NCBI RefSeq assembly: GCF_025847205.1 | Contig: NZ_JAOYTH010000017.1 | Coordinates: forward strand, 62,001 to 126,000 | Source of the DNA: Pararhizobium sp. YC-54 | Lineage (GTDB): Bacteria; Pseudomonadota; Alphaproteobacteria; Rhizobiales; Rhizobiaceae | DNA length: 64,000 nucleotides | Reading direction: 5' to 3' | In this document: piece after piece, positions 9,393 through 17,725 of the stretch | How positions within the stretch are numbered: the first letter of the stretch is position 1 | Layout: every line of letters begins with the position of its first letter | Notes under the pieces: model-generated | The model's database searches: none | Told to the model about the DNA's origin: nothing | Seen by the model: only the letters and a program-made list of their open reading frames with translations | Translations under genes and position numbers: made by a program

Positions 9393-9561
9393 TGGCGAAT
9401 TTCGCTCTCGTGTAGGAAGTCATGCGTGCTTTCCATCGATTTCGGAATCTCTCTACCTCATATGTCAAGCGAAGAGTAGCCGCACAGCGACGCACTTGCC
9501 CTTACAGATCCCCAGAGGAAAAAACTGACAGTGGGTCCAGCAAGCAGGGCTTCCGCTGCCA

Positions 9562-9577
9562 ATAATGTATCCAAAAA
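9562..9577. promoter_or_regulatory. Candidate GntR operator in the gntR/tctC divergent region
   Basis: ATAATGTATCCAAAAA shares ATGTATCCA and the A tract with the sites at 4312 and 8463 (13 of 16 bases). It lies 170 bases before the gntR start and 137 before tctC, so it could serve autoregulation and tctC control together. Confidence 0.5.
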
Positions 9578-9640
9578 AATTATTCTTGCATTCATTAATT
9601 CTGCAGGTACCATGTCACCCTGAGGACCCCGTGTGGGTGG

Positions 9641-9686
9641 TACTTCCAACGGAGGAGGCTCTTATGAGCCTCCTCCGTTGGAAGTA
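9641..9686 (+). promoter_or_regulatory. Perfect 21-bp hairpin in the tctC leader
   Basis: Bases 9641-9661 and 9666-9686 are exact reverse complements around the loop TTAT. The 3' arm contains CCTCCTCC, complementary to the GGGAGGAG ribosome site of tctC at 9701-9708. The 5' arm contains GGAGGAGG. This allows alternative pairings that hide or free the tctC ribosome site. A plain terminator or attenuator is the simpler alternative, but no T run follows the 3' arm. Confidence 0.6.
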
Positions 9687-9713
9687 AGCACAATTTAAAT
9701 GGGAGGAGAATAT

Positions 9714-10688
9714 ATGCGTGACATCGCGAGCATTACTTCGGCCGCGTTAGTGATCCTTGGCGTCGGATTAGGAAGTGCAATGGCCGAGGACAAATATCCA
9801 TCCAAGCCGGTGCGAGTGGTTATTGGTTACGCTGCTGGCGGTTATCTCGACACCGTGTCGCGCATCTTTTTCAGAAGCGTGGAGGATACCTTGGGGCAGC
9901 CTTTCGTGATCGAAAATCGACCCGGCGCTGCTGGACAGATTGGCGCAGGCATCGTGGCGACAGCCAAGCCGGATGGATATACCCTTCTCGTGGCGGCGGA
10001 CAGCCATTCAGTCAGTGCCGCTTTGAGGAAAAACCAGCAGTATGATGCACTTAAGGACTATACGTTCGTCAGGAAGATGACGATATCTCAAACGGCCCTA
10101 TACGTGCCATCCAATTCGCCCTTCCAATCCATCGAAGATTATGTGAAGGCGGCAAATGAGCAGCCCGGCAAGGTTACGTTTGCGACCTCCGGAGTCGGAA
10201 GCGGCCCCAACTTGACTGCGCTTCGATTTTTGATGGCTGCAGGCGCTGACATGACCCACGTCCCATACAAATCAGTTGGCGAATCCATCTTGGCGACTGT
10301 TGGTGGACAGACGGATTCTACCTGGGGAGGTGTCACGACGGCGTCGCCCTACATTGAAGACGGGAAGCTGAGAGTGCTTGCGGTTGCCGCCTTAAAGCGC
10401 TTGTCTTATCTCCCTGATGTCCCGACGTTGAGCGAGGAAGGCTACGGCGATATTCAAGGCAACGTCTGGGCCGGTGTTATGGGTCCCGCGAACTTGCCGG
10501 GCGCCATTCTTGAGGCACTGGAAGGCGCTCTTCACAAGGCTAGCCAGGATCCGGAGGTAAAAAAGAAAATTGCCGAACTGCGCTACACAATAGTCGATGT
10601 CGATGGAGCCAAATTCAAGGCGGAAACCGAGAAGGAGATCGGCGTCATGCGAGAGGTCGCCGAGCGCTTCGGTATTGCAATGCAGTAG
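9714..10688 (+). CDS. tctC: Tripartite tricarboxylate transporter substrate-binding protein TctC (Bug family)
   Basis: The periplasmic receptor of the TTT importer, 324 residues. A signal peptide (about residues 1-24, ending SAMA) precedes DKYPSKPVRVVIGYAAGGYLD, the usual first strand of Bug proteins. VIENRPGAAGQIG and the VPYKSVGESI region follow. The ATG at 9714 was chosen for the strong GGGAGGAG at 9701-9708, in preference to the ATG 15 bases upstream. In many Bug proteins the early motif is PGGxxD; here it is AGGYLD, a possible specificity difference. It is transcribed divergently from gntR, and the membrane subunits lie on the other side of that gene. Confidence 0.92.
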   Translation: MRDIASITSAALVILGVGLGSAMAEDKYPSKPVRVVIGYAAGGYLDTVSRIFFRSVEDTLGQPFVIENRPGAAGQIGAGIVATAKPDGYTLLVAADSHSVSAALRKNQQYDALKDYTFVRKMTISQTALYVPSNSPFQSIEDYVKAANEQPGKVTFATSGVGSGPNLTALRFLMAAGADMTHVPYKSVGESILATVGGQTDSTWGGVTTASPYIEDGKLRVLAVAALKRLSYLPDVPTLSEEGYGDIQGNVWAGVMGPANLPGAILEALEGALHKASQDPEVKKKIAELRYTIVDVDGAKFKAETEKEIGVMREVAERFGIAMQ

Positions 10689-10914
10689 GCTGAACCTGCT
10701 CATCAATGCCATCGTCTACTGGAATACGCTCTATCTCGAACCGGCTTTCGCCGCACTCAATCGTGATGGCATCACCACGCCTCCGGATGTGATCCAACAT
10801 ATCACCCCGCTCGGCTGCCAGCATATCAGCCTGACCGGAGATTACATCTGGACCCCGGCGGACGGCCCCGATCTAAGGCCGCTGCGGCGAGAAACATCTA
10901 TCCTCGCTGCGTGA
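10686..10914 (+). pseudogene. Tn3-family transposase, C-terminal fragment
   Basis: About 75 codons read RLNLLINAIVYWNTLYLEPA then SPLG-like ITPLGCQHISLTGDYIW, the characteristic C-terminal end of Tn3-family DDE transposases, which are about 1000 residues. Everything upstream is missing: the homology begins at the last bases of tctC. The fragment cannot be active. It marks an old insertion or deletion junction between the tct block and the island to its right. Confidence 0.82.
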
Positions 10915-10927
10915 TCACCATATGTTC

Positions 10928-12037
10928 TCAAATGTCGGACAGATTCATAACTTTCGTGTCGCCACGCCATGTTAGGACTTCCTTTCGCAAATGGCCTGCG
11001 GCTTCCCCTCCCCACTCGCCGGCTATCGCGAGATCGAGGTAGGTCTGGACAGGGCTTGTGCAGACCGCGTTGGGCGCAGGCTCGACCGCATCATTGAACA
11101 GACCATGCTCCTTGAGGACCGTGATCACGACGTTCGATCCTGAAGTCGCGGGGGACAGTTTAAGCGCTTTGCGTAGTTGCTCGAGTCCATCGGCATCCGC
11201 GTAGAAATATTGTGTGGCCACGCGCCCATAGGGTGCTAGCCAGTGGGCCGCGGAGAAGGATGCGAACATAGCGCGAGATGACCCTGGATCCGCATTCAGA
11301 GCCGAACGCGCGGCGATATCGAAACTGGTTCCGTGAAGGGTTGTGTAGAAAGCCAGTCGCTCCCCGGCTGGCGCTTCGTAAGCGTCATGCCAGGTGCTGA
11401 GCAATTCATCAGGCTGCGACAGCCGCAGACCTTCGTCGGTGATCTCCGCCCATTCGCGGTCGACGAGCTCATTACGGACATTGCTGACGTGGCCGAGGCT
11501 TACATCAGCCGCGTGTGCGAGGTCCGCAACACGCCAGGCGCGATCCGGCTCCCGAAGCAGCACCCGCAAAACCTGCGCCGATTTTGGTTTGAAGACAGAC
11601 TTGAGGCTGCGCTGCACGGCCGGTGGCTTGGTGTCGACAAAACGCTCGATGAACACCGTATCAAATGCGAGCCACGCATTTCCGACGAGATCGAGATAGC
11701 CTACATCGAATTCGCGGCAAAGCGCTTGTGCTTCCGGAGACAGGTACGGCGCTATGAAAATCGGCGTTGCTGGCGGATCAAACTGCACCGACGCTTTTCT
11801 GAGTTGGAGCAGTGCAGCACGCACATGCCGCGGCTGTCCAATGGGTTTGACCTCACAGGCGAGAAGTCGTCGATTTCCATCCATAGTAAGCTCGGCAAGG
11901 ATATCGACGCTGAAGCGGGGCGGCGTGAGCTCAATCTTTTCGACCTTGATGACCGGTACACGTTCCAGCAACGCTTTGATCGCGTCGGCTGCGCGAATTT
12001 CGAGGTCGTCGTTCACTCTATGATCGGATTTCAGCAT
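10928..12037 (-). CDS. AbiEi-like HTH regulator with a putative PD-(D/E)XK fold N-terminus
   Basis: A 369-residue protein resembling those annotated as type IV AbiEi-family antitoxins. About residues 40-75 read VDILAELT then LLACEVKPIGQPRH, an Asp followed by Glu-X-Lys arrangement like restriction-endonuclease-fold domains. A winged helix follows at about 150-205 (KSAQVLRVLLREPDRAWRV, VSLGHVSNVRNEL). The C-terminal part includes HWLAPYGRVATQYFY and CTSPVQTYLDL, well conserved in this family. No AbiEii nucleotidyltransferase toxin lies beside it, so it is either a solo regulator or an orphan. Its upstream side is a gene-free 489 bp, and it faces the Tn3 remnant. Confidence 0.7.
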   Translation of the reverse strand: MLKSDHRVNDDLEIRAADAIKALLERVPVIKVEKIELTPPRFSVDILAELTMDGNRRLLACEVKPIGQPRHVRAALLQLRKASVQFDPPATPIFIAPYLSPEAQALCREFDVGYLDLVGNAWLAFDTVFIERFVDTKPPAVQRSLKSVFKPKSAQVLRVLLREPDRAWRVADLAHAADVSLGHVSNVRNELVDREWAEITDEGLRLSQPDELLSTWHDAYEAPAGERLAFYTTLHGTSFDIAARSALNADPGSSRAMFASFSAAHWLAPYGRVATQYFYADADGLEQLRKALKLSPATSGSNVVITVLKEHGLFNDAVEPAPNAVCTSPVQTYLDLAIAGEWGGEAAGHLRKEVLTWRGDTKVMNLSDI

Positions 12038-12526
12038 GCGCTGAAAATGGTAGAGTTAGTGAAAAGAGTCAATAATTTTCACCAGTATTTGCGTTTTCAA
12101 CGTTTGTTGAAGGCGGTATGAATACTGAAATGGTGATGCTGGGGGCCTGCTGCAGCTGCCTCAGGAAAGTTTGCGCCGTAACGCATGTCGGCCGATCGCG
12201 TGGGCTGCCGTTCAAGAAGAAATCCTACCCTAACCGGTCGATCATGGACTTTTGCGCCCTGAACCCCTCTGGCTGACACCAACTGAGAAACTCGTACTCT
12301 TCAATTGCTCCGACATCCCGCCCTGCCATGCGCCCTTCCTTGTGCTTCTCCAATACACGGCGAGATGCGAATCGCTATGAGCCTCGATTACAAGCCAATC
12401 AACCGATCGCCAGGTGTGCAGCTTGAAGCGCATCCTCGGAGTTCAATAACCGCGGCCACGGAGTTGATATCGCATCCCGGAAGTTATATATTCCGACCCA
12501 TCGGAAGAATTAAATAGGAGGCTCCC
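12038..12526. other. Intergenic region between AbiEi-like gene and TA pair
   Basis: I see no supportable gene. The two flanking genes are divergent, so their promoters should lie here. AT-rich sequence at 12040-12090 (GTGAAAAGAGTCAATAATTTTC) fits the AbiEi-like promoter. A strong AGGAGG precedes the DUF433 start. Confidence 0.5.
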
Positions 12527-13177
12527 ATGCCCGTAGTTGCGGAAATGCTGAAGGCGAGTGAGGCTGCCGTCGTCTCGCGTGTGAGCCTACGCGACGTCAA
12601 TCGCGCCATCGATGAGCACATTCTGCCAGACGCCTTTGTTTCCCTCGACAACGGTCGTCATGTCCTGGCTGCCGCTTGCTCGCTGATTGCCTTCTATTTT
12701 GAAAGCGCCCGCCGCCTCACCTCGGAAGAGCGACTTTTTACCATTCGGACGGCAGAAGCGCGATTGGCAAGAGCGCGCTTGCTGCCGTGGTCCGCCCTGT
12801 TGCGCGAGGATTGGACGGTGCACCACGAGTTTCTGACGATCGATCTTATGCCCTTTATGCGGGGTGCGAGCGAGCGGCTGGGCGACCTTGCCGCAGCGCG
12901 GGAGATCGTGACATCATCGCCCGACATCCTTGGCGGGACGCCTGTCATCCGCGGTACCCGCGTTCCGGCTTATGATGTTGCCACGTCCATGGCAGCAGGC
13001 CATTCCACGGAGCGCATTCTCGAAACCTGGCCCAGCCTGGATGCAGAGAAGATCAGGCTCGCATCGATCTATGCGGAAGCCAATCCCTTACGGGGTCGGC
13101 CGCGTGTCGGTGACCTTCCGGAAGGATCGGTCATCATCACGGATCGTCGCGTTCCCCGTCGTAGGAAGACGGGATGA
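12527..13177 (+). CDS. DUF433-domain antitoxin
   Basis: A 216-residue protein whose C-terminal third is a DUF433 domain: SSPDILGGTPVIRGTRVPAYDVATSMAAG followed by WPSLDAEKIRLASIYAEANP (read in parts, about residues 130-190). DUF433 is a small DNA-binding fold and the known antitoxin partner of DUF5615 PIN-like toxins. The N-terminal half, longer than in minimal DUF433 proteins, probably also binds DNA or the partner. The start has AGGAGG six bases upstream. It overlaps the next gene by four bases (ATGA), so the pair is translationally coupled. Confidence 0.85.
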   Translation: MPVVAEMLKASEAAVVSRVSLRDVNRAIDEHILPDAFVSLDNGRHVLAAACSLIAFYFESARRLTSEERLFTIRTAEARLARARLLPWSALLREDWTVHHEFLTIDLMPFMRGASERLGDLAAAREIVTSSPDILGGTPVIRGTRVPAYDVATSMAAGHSTERILETWPSLDAEKIRLASIYAEANPLRGRPRVGDLPEGSVIITDRRVPRRRKTG

Positions 13178-13587
13178 AGTTTCTGATTGATGAGTGCCTC
13201 AGTCCTGAACTGGCGAAGATCGCGCTGAAAAAAGGTTACGGTGAAACCAGCCATGTCGTCTGGATGAAACTGGGCGGCCTGAAAGACTGGGAGCTCAAAC
13301 CGATCATCCTTGCGGGCGACTGGACCTTCGTCACCAAGAACTCGGTTGATTTCCGTGGTCCGAAAGACAAGCCGGGGACGAAGGGACAATATGCCGACGT
13401 CGCCATCCATGCCGGGCTGATCTGCCTCAACGGCCCGCCTGGCATGGACCTCGATATGCAGGTGGAGCTATTCGAACAGGCATTGGCCGAACTCGATGAT
13501 GACGGCGATCTCCTCAATTGCGTGTTGGAAATTTCTGTTGACGAGGAGGAACTGCGCGTACTCCGGTACGCCTTACCGAAAGAATAA
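13174..13587 (+). CDS. DUF5615 PIN-like toxin
   Basis: A 137-residue PIN-like protein (Mut7-C type). It begins MKFLIDECLSPELAKIALKKGY, with the first acidic pair of the fold (D6, E7). GDWTFVTKNSVDF supplies the usual later Thr/Asp-containing strand. Relatives pair with DUF433 antitoxins and are presumed RNases. It overlaps the DUF433 gene by four bases and is followed after 24 bases by the DUF2971 gene, so all three may be one transcript. It is longer at the C-terminus than minimal DUF5615 proteins, with an acidic tail. Confidence 0.85.
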   Translation: MKFLIDECLSPELAKIALKKGYGETSHVVWMKLGGLKDWELKPIILAGDWTFVTKNSVDFRGPKDKPGTKGQYADVAIHAGLICLNGPPGMDLDMQVELFEQALAELDDDGDLLNCVLEISVDEEELRVLRYALPKE

Positions 13588-13611
13588 TCATCCAGCATCA
13601 GCGAGGAAAAT

Positions 13612-14547
13612 ATGGCTGAGGCAGCCAAGCCGCCACAACGTCTTTACAAGTACCGCGCGTTCAGCCCTCGCCTTCTCGACATGCTGGTCGCCGATGAACT
13701 GTATTATTCAGATCCGAGCGATTTCAACGATCCGCTTGATTGTCGCCCAACCCTCGACGCCAACCTACCCAACGATCAGTTGGAGCTGGTTCTCAGCCGT
13801 TTGCGCGAACAGCGTGTCCTTGCAGAAATGCAGGCGGCCGCAAGATCGCTGAAATATCGTGGTCCCAAAACTATCGACCACATAGCACGGCATAGTCAGA
13901 AGGAAGCCACTCGGCTTCTGGAGGAGATCCGCTATCATGCAACCGATCCAAGCTACGATGGAGACGATCCGCTTCGCTGGCTTCTGCGCCAGTATATCGA
14001 GGAGGAACTCCTGCGGCGCTATGATCGCGGGATTGTCTCCTTCGGCTCCCGTGCTACATGCCCCTTGATGTGGAGCCACTACGGCGATCAGCATAACGGC
14101 ATTTGCGCGGCTTATTCCATCCCACCTGAGGCACAACCCGACCTGCACAAAATTATCTACGGCGGCAGCCGGAAGGTTCTGGCGAGCGATGTTGCGGCGA
14201 TGGACAACGACAAGGAAGCTCGCCGCCGGGTTGACGACGCCGTGCTTCTTCGCAAGGCAGCAAGCTGGGGCTACGAACGCGAATGGCGCCTGATCGGCAA
14301 ACGCGGCGTTCAGGATTCTCCGCTTGAACTCGAGGAAGTCATTTTTGGAATTCGCTGCAAGGCGACGGTCAAGTTCACCATCGTGCAGGCGCTCGCAAAC
14401 CGGGGCAGACCGGTGCGCTTTTTCGAGATGCGGGAGCTCTCCGGTACGTTTCGCTTGAAAAAATACGTGCTCGATACCGATGAACTCGCCGCCTCACTGC
14501 CGCGACGATCCCGCCTGGTTCATGAGATGTTCGAGAAACTGGATTAA
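13612..14547 (+). CDS. DUF2971 family protein
   Basis: A 311-residue DUF2971 protein. The marks are LYKYRAFSPRLLDMLV and DELYYSDPSDFNDPLDC at the N-terminus, SFGSRATCPLMWSHYGDQHNGICAAY in the middle (read in parts), and SWGYEREWRLIGKRG near residues 220-235. The biochemical role of DUF2971 is not established; members are frequent in mobile islands and near defence genes. A GAGGAAA ribosome site precedes the ATG. It sits between the toxin pair and the large PHP-ATPase, 24 and 127 bases from each, all in the same direction. Confidence 0.8.
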   Translation: MAEAAKPPQRLYKYRAFSPRLLDMLVADELYYSDPSDFNDPLDCRPTLDANLPNDQLELVLSRLREQRVLAEMQAAARSLKYRGPKTIDHIARHSQKEATRLLEEIRYHATDPSYDGDDPLRWLLRQYIEEELLRRYDRGIVSFGSRATCPLMWSHYGDQHNGICAAYSIPPEAQPDLHKIIYGGSRKVLASDVAAMDNDKEARRRVDDAVLLRKAASWGYEREWRLIGKRGVQDSPLELEEVIFGIRCKATVKFTIVQALANRGRPVRFFEMRELSGTFRLKKYVLDTDELAASLPRRSRLVHEMFEKLD

Positions 14548-14674
14548 ACTCGACAGAACCCCCTGAAATTTCATGCAAAAGCAACCTGTGGCTGCTAATC
14601 CTTGGCGTCATCACAAGATACGAAGTCCGCCAGACTAGAGAGCATCTATTTCTGCCGGTGCGAGCGGAGGGGCT

Positions 14675-17647
14675 ATGATCGGTAGAGGTTCGCAATGGCG
14701 GCGATGGGAGCCGCACATCCACACGCCAGGCACTATCTTGAACAATCAATTCGGGGGCGCCGACCCCTGGGATGGCTATCTCTCGTCCCTTGAACGCTGC
14801 AGCCCGGTGATTGAGGCCGTCGCTGTAACAGATTACTATGTGACGGATACCTATGAAGAGTTTTTGCGCTGGAAGCAGGCCGGTCGCTTGCCGAAGGTAC
14901 AGCTCGTCTTTCCCAACGTTGAGCTGCGCCTCGACATCGCTGCCAAAACAGGCTTCGTGAACCTCCATCTTCTGGTCAGTCCTGAGGATCCCAATCACCT
15001 TGGTGAGTTGCATCGAATTCTGCAGCGATTGCAGTTTCAGGCCCATGGCGACACCTATAACTGCACCCGCAACGACCTCATCGCTCTTGGCAAGCGTGCC
15101 GATCCTTCCATCATCGACGATGGCGCCGCTCTTCGCCATGGCGCGACACAATATAAGGTCAATTTCGACCAGTTGCGTCGCGTGCTGCGCGAGAGCGACT
15201 GGGCAAAAGCCAACATCCTCGTAGCCGTAGCCGGCGCGGCCGGCGACGGAACCTCAGGGCTCAGGCAGGCCGCCGATGCGACGATGCGCCAGGAAATTGA
15301 GCGCTTCGCTCATATCATCTTCTCAAGCAGCCCAGCACAACGCGAATTCTGGTTCGGCAAGAAAGGCGTCAGCATCGAACAGCTGCGCCAGAACTATGAT
15401 GGCTGCAAGCCTTGCCTTCATGGCAGCGACGCCCACGATCAGAAAACCGTAGGTCAGCCGGTCGAAGAGCGCTTCTCCTGGATCAAGGGCGGCCTCGAAT
15501 TCGACGCCCTTCGTCAGGCATGCATCGACCCTGAGGGCCGCGCCTATGTCGGAACGGAACCACCGCGAACGGCAATGCCCTCCCAAGTTATCTCACACAT
15601 TTCCATCGCGGACGCAGCCTGGGCTACGACCCCCGAAATCCCCCTCAACCCCGGCCTGGTTGCAATCATCGGCGCGCGCGGTTCGGGCAAGACAGCACTT
15701 GCGGACATGATTGCCGCCGCGTGCGACGCCATAGCCCCATCGGCGTGGACCGCCAGCGAACACATCAGTCCCTCCTTTCTGGTCCGCGCCCGTAAGCTCA
15801 TCGGCGACGCGACCGCCACCCTGACCTGGGGCGGCGGTGCGACAGTCACACGAGCGCTCGACGGCCGCGACGCCAATGGTCACCTTTCCTTCCCGCGCGC
15901 CCGTTATCTTTCACAGCAATTCGTCGAAGAACTCTGCTCATCCGGCGGTTTCTCGGACGGACTGATCGCCGAGATCGAACGGGTCATCTTCGAGTCCCAT
16001 TCCGACGATCAACGCGAAGGCGCGATCGACTTTGCCGAACTGCGAAACCACAGCACCAGTCGCTTCCAGCAAGCCCGGGCGCGAGAGGCCGATGCCATCG
16101 CGGACATCTCCGACCGCATCGCGACGGAACTTGAAAAAGAGAGTTCTGTCGCGACCCTCGCAGCGCAGGTAATGCAAAAGACGGGTCTGATCAAAAGCTA
16201 CAACGATGACCTCGCCAAACTGGTCGTGAAGGGCACCGAAGCGCAAGCGCAACGCCATACCCAGCTCAGTCAGGCGGTCCAGGCGCTGCGCGGCAGGATC
16301 CAGGGTTTCGGCAATCAACGGCGGACGTTCCTCGCCCTTCAAGACGAAGTAAAGAGCACCCGCGCGACCAAGGCTCCGGAACTTCTGCGGCAAGCCAAGG
16401 AACGTCATCAGCAGGGTCACATGAATGACCAGCAATGGGATGATTTCTTGCTCGTTTACAAGGGCGATGTCGACGCAAGCCTTGCCGGCTATGTGGCGTG
16501 GGCCGACCAGCAGATTGCTGCACTGACGGGCGTTCCTCTGCCGCCTGGCGTGCCCGCACCGCCCATCGCTGACAGCGTCGACCTCTCGACGCTCACTCTC
16601 ATTGTGCTTCAGACCGAGATGGCCCGGCTTGAAGCCCTGGTCAGCGCTGACAAGTTGATCCGCGATCAATACGTGGCGCTTTCTCAGCGGATTGCGCAGG
16701 AAAACACCGCACTTCAGAGCCTCCAAGCCCGCCTCTTTGACGCCCAGGGGGCGGCAGCACGTAAAAAAGATCTGCAGATAGAACGCGATGCTGCCTATGG
16801 CAGGGTGTTTGAGGCGATCATCAGCGAACAGACGGCGCTTGCCAATCTGTACGCGCCCCTCATGAACCGCCTTTCAGCCTCATCCGGTACCCTGCAAAAG
16901 CTTGGCTTCTCCGTGCGCCGTATCGTCGACGTCGAGGCTTGGGGAACCATTGCCGAGGAGAAGCTTCTTGACCGCCGGAAAGCCGGCCCTTTCAATGGCC
17001 GCGGATCGTTGATCCAGTTGGCCAACACGGTACTCAGGCCCGCATGGGAAACGGGAACGGCAGCAGAGGTGCAAGCCGCTATGACGAACTTCATCGCCAC
17101 TTATGTATCGGCGATGATCGGCCATGCTCCAATGCTTCAGACGCAGCAGGCGGAATTTCGGGCATGGCTGAAAGAATTTGCCCACTGGCTATTTGCGACC
17201 AATCACATCTCGGTGCGCTACGAAATCGTTTATGACGGCATCGACATCCGCAAACTCTCTCCTGGTACACGTGGGATTGTACTTCTTCTCCTCTATCTTG
17301 CCTTGGACGACGCGGACGATCGCCCGCTCATCATCGATCAGCCTGAGGAGAATCTCGACCCAAAGTCCGTCTTCGAGGAGCTGGTCTCCCTGTTTGTCGC
17401 CGCTAAGGCCAAGCGTCAGGTCATTATGGTCACACACAATGCCAACCTTGTGATCAACACGGACGCAGATCAAATCATCGTTGCGGCGGTTGGGCCGCAC
17501 CAGATCGGGGGCCTGCCTCCAATCACCTACAGGGCTGGCGGCCTGGAAAATGCTGATATCCGCAAGGCCGTTTGCGATATCCTTGAAGGCGGTGAAGATG
17601 CCTTCCGCGAGCGGGCGCGGCGTCTGCGCGTGAGACTGGACCGTTAA
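14675..17647 (+). CDS. TrlF-type protein: N-terminal PHP domain plus SMC/ABC-like ATPase
   Basis: A 990-residue two-part protein. Residues 12-17 (EPHIHT) and 249-255 (HGSDAHD) are metal-binding motifs of a PHP phosphoesterase domain. The ATPase begins with Walker A GARGSGKT (333-340). A long helical, partly coiled-coil middle (about 450-700) separates it from the signature LSPGTRG (861-867), Walker B RPLIIDQPEENLD (883-895) and THNANL switch. This is the SMC/RecF-like plan with PHP fused in front. Such proteins are predicted nucleases or sensors in defence islands. It is the last gene of the TA-DUF2971 string. The 127-base gap before it may hold its own promoter. Function is inferred, not known. 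Confidence 0.85.
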   Translation: MIGRGSQWRRWEPHIHTPGTILNNQFGGADPWDGYLSSLERCSPVIEAVAVTDYYVTDTYEEFLRWKQAGRLPKVQLVFPNVELRLDIAAKTGFVNLHLLVSPEDPNHLGELHRILQRLQFQAHGDTYNCTRNDLIALGKRADPSIIDDGAALRHGATQYKVNFDQLRRVLRESDWAKANILVAVAGAAGDGTSGLRQAADATMRQEIERFAHIIFSSSPAQREFWFGKKGVSIEQLRQNYDGCKPCLHGSDAHDQKTVGQPVEERFSWIKGGLEFDALRQACIDPEGRAYVGTEPPRTAMPSQVISHISIADAAWATTPEIPLNPGLVAIIGARGSGKTALADMIAAACDAIAPSAWTASEHISPSFLVRARKLIGDATATLTWGGGATVTRALDGRDANGHLSFPRARYLSQQFVEELCSSGGFSDGLIAEIERVIFESHSDDQREGAIDFAELRNHSTSRFQQARAREADAIADISDRIATELEKESSVATLAAQVMQKTGLIKSYNDDLAKLVVKGTEAQAQRHTQLSQAVQALRGRIQGFGNQRRTFLALQDEVKSTRATKAPELLRQAKERHQQGHMNDQQWDDFLLVYKGDVDASLAGYVAWADQQIAALTGVPLPPGVPAPPIADSVDLSTLTLIVLQTEMARLEALVSADKLIRDQYVALSQRIAQENTALQSLQARLFDAQGAAARKKDLQIERDAAYGRVFEAIISEQTALANLYAPLMNRLSASSGTLQKLGFSVRRIVDVEAWGTIAEEKLLDRRKAGPFNGRGSLIQLANTVLRPAWETGTAAEVQAAMTNFIATYVSAMIGHAPMLQTQQAEFRAWLKEFAHWLFATNHISVRYEIVYDGIDIRKLSPGTRGIVLLLLYLALDDADDRPLIIDQPEENLDPKSVFEELVSLFVAAKAKRQVIMVTHNANLVINTDADQIIVAAVGPHQIGGLPPITYRAGGLENADIRKAVCDILEGGEDAFRERARRLRVRLDR

Positions 17648-17725
17648 TTGAATGATTTTGCCTGCCGAGCGCGTTTTCGCGAAGGTGCCAGTTTCACCGG
17701 GTTGAAATTACCCCCTCGGTCAGGG

